A DNA stretch of 64,000 bases. It comes from Vesta saturnalis. Its lineage: Eukaryota > Arthropoda > Insecta > Coleoptera > Lampyridae. Every line of letters begins with the position of its first letter. Within the stretch, counting starts at the first letter, position 1. The notes under the pieces were generated by a model. It ran no database searches, was not told the origin of the DNA, and worked only from the letters and a program-made list of their open reading frames with translations. Shown here piece by piece: positions 23,534 through 36,583 of the stretch. A program made the position numbers and the translations under genes. Location of the stretch: positions 2,199,001-2,263,000 of the forward strand of contig JARFJB010002010.1 of the NCBI GenBank assembly GCA_036346205.1, given 5' to 3'.

Positions 23534-25994
23534 TTAATACGTGCATAATATTTTCAGACACCAAACTTCTTTCGCGTTTACTGTGCGACAAGAGTACAAC
23601 TTTAAAAATTTGGTGCATCCATCAATAACTAAAAATACGTAACGATCGACCGAAATGACCAACATGTATAACGAAAAATGGCGTACTACCTTTTGGTGTA
23701 CTATGTAGCTCTCCTTCAGCCTTGCCCGAGTTCGGTTGATAAACAATGCACTTTAAGCAGTCACTAATATGATCAACTATTTTATTTTTCATATCCGGGA
23801 ACCAATATCTTTGTAAAATAAGTTCAGGCGTCTTTTCAAGAACTACATGCCCCACACTGGCATGGTTCATGCGAATTACGTTGGATACCATACTCGTAGG
23901 TACAAAAAATAACAAGTTGTTTCCTTTCGAAGATTTTATATAAACTAAACCGCTTCTCAATTCATAATGCGTTAATTCAGTAACTTCTACCTTTGTTCTT
24001 ATTTCCGATATTACGCTGTCTGTCTGCTGTTTAATAGCTAAATTTTGTTAAACGTATTTTCTTGCAAAATCAATACATTTTGATTACGACTCAAAGCATC
24101 AACATGACGCATTCTTTGACCACCTCGATGTTCAATGTTATAGTCATAATTTTACAAAAGCAGACACCATCTCATAATTCGCGGTACTACATCTTTTTTA
24201 CTCAATGTTAAACGAATACTATCACAAATCTGTGATAATTTTAAGCGGGATGTTATGCAAATAAACGTGAAATCTTTTAATCGAGTAAACAATTGCTAAG
24301 CATTCTAACTCGTACGAATGATAGCGTGGCTCCGGTTCAGTTGTCCTCTTACTAAAATAAAATACTGGATGAAAATATCCATGAAAATATCCATCGTCTC
24401 GCTTCTGTAAAAGTATTCCTCCGTAATCTACTTGACAAGCATCGCAATGAAGCTGCGTTTCAGCTAACGACGAATAAAGACATAAAACAGGTTGTTTAGC
24501 TAATTTACTTTTTAACAATTCGAAAGTAATTAATTCGTTATTTCCAAAATTAAACGCAGAATCTTTCTTAATCATTTCGTACAGTTCTAAAATTTTCTAA
24601 AATATGAAACTAGTCCTATAAAACTAAGTTTTAGGTACAGGAAAACTCAATATTGCCCTAGTATTTTCTAAGTTAGGGCTAATGCCTTTCAAATTTAACT
24701 TATAACCTAAATAATCCAATTCGGTACATAAAAACAAACATTTTTCCAACCGCAATTGTAACAAGTTATCGGTAATATATTTAAATACCTTAATAAAATA
24801 CTTATCTTTTTTGAGTTTTTTAATGGTGTATTTTAAATTATACAATCTAAACGTTTCGATAACACTTAAAGTTATCTTCGTCAGTAGTAATATCTGTTAA
24901 AAATTGTTAAAGATGTTGTAAACAACTTTGTCAAAGTTGAAAAATTAAAACACAAACATCAGCCTGATGTTAATATAACAGTTTGAGAAACGTATAAAGC
25001 CAACTATAGAATTAAATTTTAGTAAAGAATAACTAGGTCATTAAAAATTTAATATTGTTAAACTATCTTAAAGATGACAAATCAGAACACCCTCTAACAG
25101 CCGAAGAGTAACAATGAAAAATGTCCGCCAAAAAACATATTTAACAAAATTTAATCAAGTTATGATGTAAGTGTAAAGTTGTGAAAAACTTCAATTTCAA
25201 AACGATAGAAGGTAAACATGCCATCAAAAAAATAATCCAGTTAAATCTAACAAAGAGATATCTATCAATAAGTGTAAGTGTTATTAACAATGAAAAGCAT
25301 AATGCAGAATGTAAAAAGATAAATATTTTATTATTTAAATACCTTGCGTAAAATAACCAAATTTGCCGATATCGTTTTAGTCGCTATTAATATGTCGTCT
25401 AAGTATATCATAATTTCATTCGAATTCAACAGTTCCCTAAAAACGGCATTAATAAATCCCATAAATACGCTAGGGCTACTGCAAAAGCCAAAAGGCATCT
25501 TCATAAACTCGTACTGACCATGTGGTGTTATAAACGACAAATAATTAGAGCACTACGGGTTAACATTAACATGATAAAAAGCGTTTTGTAAGTCTAGCTT
25601 TGTGAAATATTTTTTATCTTTTAATGATTCAATTTTATCCTCAATAGTCGGTAAAGGCCAATTTTCTCTACACACTATTTTATTTAATTCTTTGAGATCT
25701 ACACACATCCGCATGGAACCGTTCTTTTTCTTTACTAAAAATTTCTAGAACAAAATTCAGAAATTCTTGGTTAATAACATTTTTTTCTAAAAGGTCATTT
25801 ACGATTATGTTAACTTCATTTTTTTCAAAATACGAAAATCTTCGAGGCCTAAAATAAAATGGCTTACTATTTGGTTTCACGGTTACATTCATTTCGAATT
25901 TCACCAAAGGTTCTTGTGGCCTAAATGCATTAGTAGAACACGGACACCTTCCTATTTTTTCACCCCTATGGTTTCTTTCGGAGGACATTTTCAA
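23534..25994 (-). pseudogene. Ty3/gypsy-type pol: RT, RNase H, integrase zinc finger; broken
   Basis: Reading leftwards on the minus strand: QEPLVKFEMNVTVKPNSKPF and FRPRRFSYFEKNEVN (RT N-terminus), a shifted VDLKELNKIVCRENWPLPTI and TKLDLQNAFYHVNV, then MPFGFCSSPSVFMGFINAVF and the active site MIYLDDILIA (YLDD at 25393-25404). After a 540-bp insertion it resumes with LEKCLFLCTELDYLGYKLN. RNase H follows (QLHCDACQVDYGGILLQKRD, YHSYELECLAIVYSIKRF), carrying an in-frame 12-bp duplication at about 24365-24390 (GYFHGYFH). The integrase HHCC finger has NHASVGH ... SDCLKCIV at about 23755-23880. The expected D of the V-D-H-F motif that starts the integrase core reads Gly (HVGHFG), and the core then shifts frame and stops. 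No LTRs were identified. Confidence 0.9.
24792..25331. mobile_element. 540-bp insertion in gypsy RT with 14-bp target duplication
   Basis: TATTTAAATACCTT occurs exactly at 24778-24791 and 25332-25345. Removing one copy plus the insert joins LRKVFK to VFKYITDNLLQL, restoring RT in frame. The insert starts AATAAAATACTTATCTTTTT and ends in the inverse of AATAAAATATTTATCTTTTT, a 20-bp imperfect terminal inverted repeat. It is AT-rich and non-coding. A 14-bp duplication is longer than is usual for cut-and-paste elements with such short ends. Confidence 0.8.
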
Positions 25995-28900
25995 CCCTTG
26001 ATGGAATTTTCAACCCGATTTGGTTATATTAAGAACCTTTTTTATGGCTTCTTTTCGGATGCCATTTTCAACCCTTGATGGAATTTTCGCCCTAATTAGA
26101 GCCCTTTTGATAGTGTTAAGAACTGTTTTGTCGGTTCACGCCTATGGCTTCTTTTCGGTGGTCATTTTGACCCTTGATGGAATTTTCACCCTAATTTGGG
26201 TTGTATTAAGAGCCTCTTTTGAAGTTTAGCCCCTGGAAGATAGGCAAGTGCGTGCGCATATAATGTTCTAATAAGGGGCCTTAATTCTAACGTGTAAGAC
26301 AGCTATAAGAACTTGTGTTAGGTCTGCGCCCCTACCCCCTTGTTGCGAAATTTGGATTTGTGTTGCTATCTACTTGTGTATGGAATAATGAATTTTTTTT
26401 TTGTAATAAAAGTAGCGGTAGGTCTAATTAGGGTTTGTTTGTGGCACCATCTAGTGGTGTATAGGCTAATGAATATTTTCTGCAATAAAGGTTTATCATG
26501 CACGCCTTTCTCTTTCTCTCCCTCGTTTACCCATTTCTCTCTCGGCATTTCCTCAAACAAACAGATCAATCAATCAATCAGGTCAATCTGAATAAATCAA
26601 TCAAACAATCAATCAATCAGCTAAATTAATCTCAATATAACCAAATGATGCGTTACAGTTTGCGGAAACCAGCTTACAGTTCAAAAATACTGATTTGGTT
26701 TAATTAATTACAGCTTGCTTGCTCAAAATCAGTCACAGTTCAAAATACCAAATTGCTATAACGGAAATAAAACACATTAGGTTTTAACGGTTTATTATTA
26801 TATGCGAATCAATAACTACGAAGTTTAAAATCAACAAATACGTACCGCATAATTCTATTAATTAATTTAAAAAAATTGCGTAACACTCTCACCTTTATCT
26901 AGTTAACTAAATAAATGGGTAGAGATCGAGTAGAATAAGATTTGATGCAGATTTGGTTAATTTATCACAGCCTACCTCAATAATAACACATTAAAACCTT
27001 TATTGGCAAAGACATATACTAAAAATTAATACGCATACCTTCAGATGTGTTTTTCTTTAGACTGTTCTAATAATAACTGCGTTGGAGAACTAAACTACAT
27101 ATTGAAATATTTTATACAGTTCACTAAACCGTTTTCTGTTTTTACTTATGGATAGTTGATATAATACTGGCTACTGTCTTACAATCTCGGTTATGCTCGG
27201 GGAGTATTGGAGAGGGATCGCCGAAACAACCTTCCCCGAAAGCCTCGCGTCGCGAAACTTTACCTGTATGAGATATGATATCGCAAAGATCTGTCGGTCA
27301 TAATTCAAAACATTTCCTTAACTACACTCTAATATCTATCCTAGGGGCATGTTATAAATCTAAAAGCCATTTTTCGACAGTTCATCTGAGACAGAACCTG
27401 TATGTAAAGCCGTCTTATGTAATAGCATGACAGGCGCTTATCTGTAAAAATTCAAACATTAAAAGAGGCCGGTATACGTAATTTCATTATTTATAACCCT
27501 TTTTCTTGCCAGAGGTAATTCAGCTAAGACAGAGCTTGTATACTGTATAGAGGCAGAGTCTAGCTTAATGAAGAAGAAGAAGACACAAGCCATTTTTTTG
27601 GCGTATACACCACTATGCAACGTGAGGAACTTAGCTGTTTTTTAAGAATAATCCTGTATCTTTGTAATAACTAATGGTAAAATAAAATATTAGACATTAG
27701 TCCTTGCGTGTAATTAAAGTACAATTACTAACGGGTGAACATTATTATGAAGCAGCATCAGGGTATTAGATGTTTTTCTAGTTAGTAAGCTATAATCGCA
27801 CAAGATGAAGCGGATGAAGGAAATGCATATCACATCCTTGATGGTAGTGTGTATTTTGCAGTCGTTTTTTTTGCATCGTTTTATATAAATTCAAATAAGG
27901 TAGTCTGCGAAAGGGAAAGGTAAATACGAGTTGCAGTAAGGTGATAGAGATAATTAGGTTTGTATATTTACATTCTATGCGTATTATATTTTAATATATG
28001 TTTTCACTTGATATTGTTCACAAAAATGCCAATAAAGATTTTAATGTGTTAATGTAGGGGGATGCTGTCATAAATCAACCAAATCTGCATCAGCTTTTGT
28101 TCTACTCGATCTCTACCCATTTATTTAGTTAATTAGATAAAGGTGAGTGTTACGCTATTTTTTTAAAATTAATTAATTTCATTATGCGGTACGTATTTGT
28201 TGGTTTTGAACTTCGTAGTTATTGATTCGCATATAATAATGAACCGTTAAAACCTTTTGTGTTTTATTTCCGTTATAGCAATTTGGTATTTTGAACTGTG
28301 ACTAATTTTGAGCAAGCAAGCTGTAATTAATTAAACCAAATCAGTATTTTTAACTGTAAGCTGGTTTCCACAAACTGTAACGAACGATCTGGTTCTATTG
28401 AGAGTGATTTTGTTGATTGATTGATTGAGATCGAACTGATTGATCGATTGATTTGTTTGTTTGAGAATAATCCAAGAGACAAGTTAATAAACGAGAGAGA
28501 GAAAGAAAGAGGCGTGCATGATCAACTTCTATTGCAGAAAATGTTCATTAATCTATACACCACCAGATGGCGCCTCAAATAAACCCTAATTAGTCCTACC
28601 GCTACCTTTATTACAGAAAAAATATTCATTAGTCCATACACAAGTAGATAGCAACACAAATTCAAGTTTCGCAACAAGAGGGCAGGGGCGCAGACCTAAC
28701 ACAAGTTCTTATAGGGCCCCTTATTAGAACATTGTATGCGCACGCATTTGCCTACCTTCCAGGGGTTAAACTGCCAAAGAGGCTCTTAATACAACCAAAT
28801 TAGGGTGAAAATTACATCAAGGGTAAAAAATGACCACCGAAAAGAAGCCATAGGTGTGAATCGACAAAAAAGTTCTTAACACAACCAAAAGGGCTCTAAT

Positions 28901-29127
28901 TAGCGTGAGAATTCCATCAAGGGTTGAAAATGGCATCCGAAAAGAAGTCATAAAAAAGGTTCTTAATACAACCAAATCAGGGTGAAAATTTCATCAAGGG
29001 TTGAAAATGCGCTCCGCAAAGAAACCATAGGGGTGAAAAAATATGATCCCAACGTGGGCGTATAAACAAGTGAAAGATGGGTTGTCCTCAGAAAATCCAA
29101 GATGGCGGAATGTGTCCGTGGTCTACT
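25932..29127. mobile_element. Unnamed 3.2-kb element with about 1.1-kb terminal inverted repeats
   Basis: The left arm 25932-27041 pairs with the right arm 27976-29127. The termini read inward as AGTAGAACACGGACA and AGTAGACCACGGACA. Arms contain GATTGATT tracts, a GGGGCGCAGACCTAACACAA-type stretch and two or three tandem copies of an about 100-bp unit built on TCAAGGGTTGAAAATG. The left arm has lost some tens of bases near its outer end. The 0.93-kb centre shows no transposase. The element splits a gypsy relic: protease at 29128-29455, RT at 25994. No clean target duplication was found. Confidence 0.75.
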
Positions 29128-29455
29128 TACATTAAAATAATTACTATTTACCAAATCTTGAATTTTACTTTTTTCTAATGAAAATTCAATGTTAAGATCA
29201 ACTGTTCAGGGCATCAACTAATAACAGTTCATTTTCGATAACATCGCCCTGAATATTATCCTTCACTTTCTTTTTAATTACAATGTCCTTACCAAAACTA
29301 ACATTCAAGTCACCATTTGTTATAAAATCCCTTCCTATTAGACATTCATATTGCATTGTGCCATAAGGCACCACATGAAAGCGCATACTTAAAGTAACAT
29401 CAAATTTTTGCGAATAAACTTCTGTATGAACATAACCTAAAATATTTAATTTAAT
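29128..29455 (-). pseudogene. Ty3/gypsy retropepsin C-terminal half and linker
   Basis: The minus strand reads KLNILGYVHTEVYSQKFDV then MRFHVVPYGTMQYECLIGRD and FITNGDLNVSFGKDIVIK. The hydrophobic-LIGRDF motif with a preceding beta-strand pattern is the flap-to-C-terminal half of retroviral-type aspartic proteases. The DTG-containing N-terminal half is absent; the sequence is cut at about 29460 where satellite begins. The linker towards RT continues to about 29128. Together with the pol relic at 23534-25994 it forms one element interrupted by the 25932-29127 insertion. Confidence 0.75.
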
Positions 29456-29469
29456 ACAACGTTATTCGC

Positions 29470-29600
29470 ATTTACCATTAGTATGGGTTGAAACCCATTC
29501 CAAAAGTTTAAAAAAATTCATTTAACACCATTAGAAAAAAGGTTTCACATTCTAACCCTAACGATGTTATTCGCATTTGTTACGTGCAAAACTTCAACTT
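29470..29600 (+). repeat. Single unit of the 142-bp satellite
   Basis: GGGTTGAAACCCATTCCAAA, AACACCATTAGAAAAAAGG, TTTCACATTCTAACCCTAAC and TTATTCGCATTTG appear in the same order as in the array at 31560-35085. Confidence 0.85.
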
Positions 29601-31059
29601 TGTACCCAAACTTAAAGCCAGCTAGAACAATAAATCAGCCAGCCCCAAATAAATAGATGATTTACCACTTTTCTAGCCAAGCAACGAATATATGAAAGGA
29701 TCTGAGCGCTAGGAAAAGTCCCCAAAGCAAAAGCGGTATATTAATTACAAATTATGGCAGTATATAGTTTGCATTTGTATGTACACACACATATAACTTA
29801 ATTTATACTCCCCAAAAAGTAAAAGGGAGATAATTCCCTAAATAAATAATTAATTCAATTGTGTTACGCAAATCGTTAACCACAGAGATAATACATAGAA
29901 TATTTGTGCTCTTAAGTACACAATATAGCAAGCCACCCAAAGAGTTTAATACTAGAATTTAGATAATGAAATCAAGTTAAATTTACATCCAAAAATGACA
30001 AAGTGATATACAGAATTTCAAAGCTAAGTTATGCTAAAACATAGGTTTATAATCTTTAATAAAATACAGTAAACAGGTAATTTAAGCATTCCCCAAGTTG
30101 TAAAGGCACATTGAATAAAAGATTATAGTAATAGTACAATTGCTATGAATAACCTGCAGTAAACAAATATAACAGAAATGATCAGGTGGTTTATAAAATC
30201 TTTAACTAGAATCTGTTGAGCTGAATGCATCCAGTTACACAGTTTCTTACAAAACAGTGTTTATATACATAGATTACCAATAGGCATGGTAATTTTTATA
30301 CTCAAAAATTTACCCAAAGCAATTTCATGTAAAAGCGCAAAAACTTGTGCAATAGCACTTAAAGTTTTATCACAAACATGTACATAGGTCTATACAACTT
30401 ATAGGATTAGTCACAGATTAATCAAAGCATTGAGGTCTTCAAAGACCGAATATGAGTGGTTTATAACTTATCTTTCATATCCCATCCTGTCGGAAAGCTA
30501 TAATTTCAAATATTTCACAGATGTTCCACCCTTGGAGGTCAAATCTCTTGCTAATTATGTAATAAGTAACACACTTCATCAACCAAATGCCAGTATGTAC
30601 AACTAAGTACGAATTGTATACAAATGTACTACAGCGTACCTATATCCATATTTACATAGCATACAAGTATATTTAGATGGTGTACGAAAAGTATATTATA
30701 TGGCGTACAACAGGTACCTCTAAAATTAAATACATACAGCCAAATGAAAGTATGAATATCAATCTTAACTTCAATGAGATAGAGAATCAGGAAAGTATTA
30801 ATTGTAACGTTCAGAAATGGATTCAGTCAAGTACGAGTCTGAGAACAGTTAATGACTCTCGAACAGCTAAATAGTAATAGCTTTCCCCTAAAATAAAATA
30901 AAGCTAGCAACCGTAAAAGTAGATTGTTACATTCTTACCAGCGAATCTAAAGTGTAAAAACAACTTCGTGGTTACAGAGAAATTTGTGAGGGTAGGTCTA
31001 ACCCCTTTAGCTAATTGCTTTAATGATTTTCTTAATAGATCTAGTTCTTAAATCGAACC

Positions 31060-31110
<51 letters not shown>

Positions 31111-31559
31111 ATATATATCGTTTGTATCCACTAATTATAGCGATTCGGCACAAAATTTAGAAAAATGTTATAAAACCGATAACCACCGATGGGGTAAATA
31201 AAGTCCAGCAATTTACATTTTTCTTTCAGGAAAAACAAAATGGCTTTTCTTTCGTCAACGAACAGCCAGGAAGTGAAAGTAAAAGTCAAATATCCGGATG
31301 TCAAACCGATATATACCAGTGACTCCCAACACATGAAGTTGAAATATAACTTATAAGTGACCATCAAAAAGTTTACCCAACGACTACAGAAATGTTTTTA
31401 ATTATGAAGCGTAATATATTCAAGAAGCTACAGACATAAGCTGAGAGAAATGTCATTATTTTGAGAAAAATAGAAAGTTCAAAGAACTACGAGTAATCCA
31501 TAAATCTTAATAGATCGCAAAAATTTACTTAATCGTACAGCAAAAGTAACACATTTACC
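29601..31559. other. No gene recognised; unique DNA between satellite blocks, with (TA)n at 31062-31107
   Basis: AT-rich DNA with no motif-bearing frame and no terminal repeats that I could pair. A 65-codon open stretch at 30677-30874 shows no similarity I recognise. It separates a lone satellite unit from the main array, so it may be an insertion. Confidence 0.5.
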
Positions 31560-34500
31560 GCTAGTCTCCCAAAAAAAATTGGCAATCATTTACTGCCTGT
31601 TTAAAGGGTTGAAACCCACTCCCAAACTTTTAAAAATTCATATAACACCCTTACAAAAAATGTTTCACATTCTCACCCCTACAATCTAATTTTCATTTAC
31701 CAATATTATTTTCAAAAAAATTGGCAATCATTTATTGCCCGCCTGAGAGGTTGGGATCTCACACTTAACACCATTTCAAACTAGCCCTTGAGATACAAAA
31801 AGCACAACAACTTAAGATAATACAAATTTTCCATCACTCTCAGACAACGGCTTTTATATTTTGACAATTAGAAGCAAATTTGGATATATCATTAGTGCAC
31901 TCAAAACAATTGGCAAGAAAAAGGTTTCACATTTTAACCCTAACAATGTCATTCGCATTTACCATTAGTATCCCCAAAAAAATTGACAATCATTTACTGT
32001 CCATCTGAGCGGTTGAAACTCACCCCAAAGTACTAAAAAATTCATATAACACCCTTAGAAAAAAGTTTTCACAATCTAACTAATACAGTGTAATTCGAAT
32101 TTACCAATATTATCTCCAACAAAATTGGCAATCATTTACTGCTCGTCTAAGTAGTTGAAATCCACCCCCAAAGTATTAACAAATTCATATAACACCCTTA
32201 GAAAAAAGGTTTCACATTTTAACCCTTACAGCGTAGTGCGCATTTACCAGTAATATCCCCTAAAAAATTGGCAATCATTTACTGTCCGTCTGAGGGGTCG
32301 AAACGAATACCAAGGTATTAACAAATTCATATAACACCCTTAGAAAAAAGGTTTCACAATCTAATTGCTACAGTGTAATTCGCATTTGCCACTATTATTT
32401 TCGACAAGATTGGCAATAATTTACTGCTCGCCTAAGTGGTTGAAATCCACCCCAAACTTCTGAAAAATTCATATAACACCCTTAGAAAATAGGTTTCACA
32501 TTCTCACCCCTACAATCTAATTTGCATGTCCATCTGAGGGGTCGAAAGTAATAAAAAATTCATGTAACATCCTTAGAAAAAAGGTGTCACAATCTAACCC
32601 TTACAATGTTAGTCGCATTTACCGTTAGTATCCCAAAAAAATTGGCAATCATTTACTGAGTGGAAACCCACCCCCAAAGTCTTAAAAAAATCATGTAACA
32701 CCCTTAGAAAAAAGGTTTCACATTCTCACCCCTACAATCTAATTTGCATTTACCAATATTATCCCCAAAATAAAATTGGCAATCATTTACTGCCCGTCTG
32801 AGATGTTGAAATCCACCCCCAACGTATTGAAAATTTTATATAACGCCCTTAGAAAAAAGGTTTTATATTCTAACTCTTACAATGTCATTTGCACTTAACA
32901 TTAGTATCCCCAAAAAAATTGACAATCATTTACTGTCCGTCTGAGGGGTTGAAATCCACCGACAAAGTTAAAAAAATTAATATAACACCTTCAGAAAAAA
33001 GGTTTCACATTCTAAGCCTTACCATGTCATTTACACTTACCATTAGTGTCCCCAAAATATTCACAATCGTTTACTGTCCGTCTGAGTGGTCGAAACCCAC
33101 CCCAAAGTATTAACAAATTCATATAACACCCTTAGAAAAAGGGTTTCACAATCTAACTGCTAGTGTAATTCGCATTTATCACTATGATTTCCAACAAGAT
33201 TGGCAATCATTTACTGCCCGCCTAAGGGGTTGAAATCCACCCCCAAAGTATTAAAAAATTCATACAACACCTTTAGAAAAGAGGTTTCACATTTTAACCC
33301 TTACAATGTTATTCGCATTTACCACTTGTATCCCAAAAAAAAATGGCAATCATTTACTACTCGTCTGAGGGGTTGAAACTCACCCCCAAAGTTTTAAAAA
33401 ACTTATGTATTACCCTAAGAAACAGGTTTCACATTCTGACCCTTACAATGTTAGTCGCATTTACCGTTAGTATCCCAAAAAAAAAATTGGCAATCATTTA
33501 CTGCCCGTCTGAGGGGTTGAAACCCACCCAAAGTTTAAAAAAACTTATATATTACCCTTAGAAAAAATGTTTCACATTCTTACCCTTGCAATGTTGGTCG
33601 CAGTTGCCGTTAGTATCCCAAAAAATGGCAACCATTTACTGCCCGTCTAAGGGGTTGAACCAGCCCCCAAGGCTTTAAAAAATTTATGTAGCACCATTAG
33701 AAAAAAGATTTCACATTCTAACCCTTACAATGTGGGTCGAATTTACCGTTAGTATCCCAAAACAAAGTTGCAATAATTTACTGCCCGTCTGACGGGTTGA
33801 ACCCATACCCAAGGTTTTAAAAAATTCATATAGCACCATTAGAAAAAAGGTTTCACATTCTAACCCTTACAATGTTGGTCGCATTTACCGTTAGTATACC
33901 AAAAAAAATTGGCAATCATTTACTGCCCGTCTGAGGGGTTGAAACCCACCCAAAGTTTAAAAAAACTTATGTATTACCCTTAGAAAAAATGTTTCACGTT
34001 CTTACCCTTGCAATGTTAGTCGCAGTTGCCGTTAGTATCCCAAAAAAATGGCAACCATTTACTGCCCGTCTAAGGGGTTGAACCCACCCCTAAGGTTTTG
34101 AAAAATTCGTATAACACCATTAGAAAAAAGGTTTCACATTCAAACCCTTACAATGTCATTCGCATTTACCGTTAGTACTCCAAAGATAGTGGCAATCATT
34201 TACTGCCCGTCTGAGTGGTTGAAACCCTCCCCCAAAGTATTAAAAAATTTATATAACACCCTTAGAAAAAGGGTTTCACATTCTAACCCTTACAATGTCA
34301 TTTGCACTTATCATTAGTATTCTCGAACAAATTCACAATCGGTTAGTGTCCGCCTGAGGGGTCGAAACCCACCACAAGGTATTAAAGAATTCAGATAACA
34401 TCCTTAGATAAAATGTTACACAATCTAATCCTTACAGCGTAGTTCGCATTTACCACTAATATCCACAAAATAAATTGGCAATCATTTACTGCCCGTCTAA

Positions 34501-35085
34501 GGGGTTGTAATCCACCCCCAAAGTATTGAGAAATTCATATAACACCCTTGGAAAAAGGGGTTCACATTCTAATCCTTACAATACCATTTGCACTTACCAT
34601 AAGTATCCCCAAAAAAACTGACATTCATTTGCTGGCCCTCTGAGGGGTCAAAACCCACCCCCAAAGTTTTAAAAAATTCACATCATAACAGCCTTAGAAA
34701 AAAGGTTTCACATTCTATCCCTTACAATGTTATTCGCATTTACCACTAATGCCCCCAAAAAAATTGGCAATCATTTACTGCCCGTTTCAGGGGTTTTGGA
34801 AAATTCATAAAACAACCTTAGAAAAAAGGTTTCACATTCTAACCTCTACAATGTTATTCGCATTTACCATTAGTAGTGTAAAAATTGGCAATTATTTACT
34901 GCCCGTCTGAAGGGTTGAAACCCACCCCAAAGTCTTAAACAATTCATATAACACTCTTAGAAAAAATGTTTCACATTCTAACCCCTACCATCTAATCTTA
35001 ATTTACCACTAATATCCCCAAAAAAATTGATAATCATTTATTGCTCGTCTGATGGGTTGAATTCCACCCCCAAAGTACAAAAAAT
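31560..35085 (+). repeat. Satellite array, about 142-143-bp units, about 23 copies
   Basis: The landmark GGCAATCATTTACTG recurs at 31581, 31723, 32127, 32270, 32412 and so on, mostly 142-143 bp apart. The unit order is: GGCAATCATTTACTGCCCGT, CTGAGGGGTTGAAACCCACC, AAAGTATTAAAAAATTCATA, TAACACCCTTAGAAAAAAGG, TTTCACATTCTAACCCTTAC, AATGTCATTCGCATTTACC, then TTAGTATCCCC. Units are diverged and some are shortened. At 31741-31900 the array is interrupted by a gag-end fragment also found at 48326-48440. There are no variable spacers, so this is not a CRISPR-like array. Confidence 0.95.
31741..31900 (+). pseudogene. Retrotransposon gag-end fragment inside the satellite
   Basis: One frame reads HFKLALEIQKAQQLKIIQ, the same peptide as the reading just past the gag stop at 48326-48440 on the minus strand (NFKLALEIQKAQQLKII). 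In both places this fragment joins satellite in the same relative orientation, so the junction was copied as one block. Confidence 0.6.
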
Positions 35086-36583
35086 TCATATGTTATTCAT
35101 ATAGCTTCTATAGAATTACGTTTATAGGGCAAATATTGTGATGAACTACCTACAATAAAAACGGTTTGCGCATTTTATGTAATACTATCTGTTGTACCAG
35201 CATAATAGATATGGCAGAATGAGACTAGTCCTAGGTTTTAAATAGTTATTTGTAATAAATTATAGGTAGAAATGTTTGCTTTAGATAATTTTAGTATATA
35301 GGTGTACATAGCACGGTAAGTCATAGTATAGCATAGTCTATCTTGACTGAGTACCCAAGGGAGCAAAACGAAAATGCTTTATATTATTATCAGCGGTCAA
35401 AGGTACACACAATTGGTGCCGACTTACTCGTTTCTGTGCCAAATGTAGATCAATTACAAGTAAAGTGGATTTAAAGTCTAAGACGGACAAGTCATATCGT
35501 ATTCATCAAGTCAACTGCCACAGATTTTCCAACCTCGCTAACACTACGAGACTTAAATTAATAAGGCCCGCGTATTTTGGAATATTGGGTGCCTTTTTTT
35601 TTTTATGATTGTGGACCTGAACAGGCTAAATAAGGCCTATCGTGCTAAAGCACTCAGGAACACTTAGGAGGATGGATAGAGGGATAATATTAATATTATA
35701 ACACTCTTGTGTCCCGGAAACCGGGCTTTTCATTTTCAATATTTTCAATCGTTTGTCTTACTTTATGTAAGAAACTATATGAGGTGTAACGTTATGCAAA
35801 GAACTATTATTTTTTCCATAACTTGAGAGATATTAGTAAAGTACGGTTAATCTTTTCAATTTTCCCATTAATAACAAATATTGTTGGCGAACGAAGAGTA
35901 TTTTCCTTTACCAACAACATTTTTAATCTAAAATAATTTGAGGGGCCAATAGAATTTGTATTTAAATCCCTATGCTGTCTCAGCTAAGTTCAATGTGCTT
36001 AGTATATAAAATTCTGGAAAATAAAAATAGGTGATAAATTCGCAAATTATTACTTATTTATATCTCCTTTGAGGGATTGCCGCAGTTATTGTACTGGTAC
36101 AACGTATTCAGTAGTTGCTACAATTAGAATAATTACCTGTCGCTGTTTTAAGGAGTTTCACATCGGAAGTACTTAATTGATAAAGTGGCCTACAGAAATT
36201 TGACTCTGTCTTACTTACACACGCTCATCTCCGATGTCATTTATTTATTATTTGGAAGTTGATAATGTCTGGATTTTAATATTCATTTTACACGTTTTTG
36301 TAGAATGTGACATAGCATTGAGATTTGTGTTATTTAGAAACGTTGATTTTTTCTAGTGTTATAAGCTTTCTCTTATACTTTGTATAAAGCGGACAATTCG
36401 CATTCTAAGGTAGTGAACGTTTTAATTTTGTTTTATTTTGTGTACTTGTTCTGAGGATAAATTTCACTTCAATTCACGTGTAATTAGTTTTCTCATACTT
36501 ATATAGTTAGATTTAAGACTGTGTTATTTATAACAGCTACTTAATTTAGGATTTATTTTAAAGGTTTTATTAATAATTTCCTA

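Noticed and set aside
30677..30874. 65-codon ORF as a gene
   Set aside because: No recognisable similarity and no context support.
31560..35085. Possible CRISPR-like array
   Set aside because: Units of 142 bp abut directly and diverge along their whole length; there are no unique spacers, and the sequence is animal nuclear DNA.
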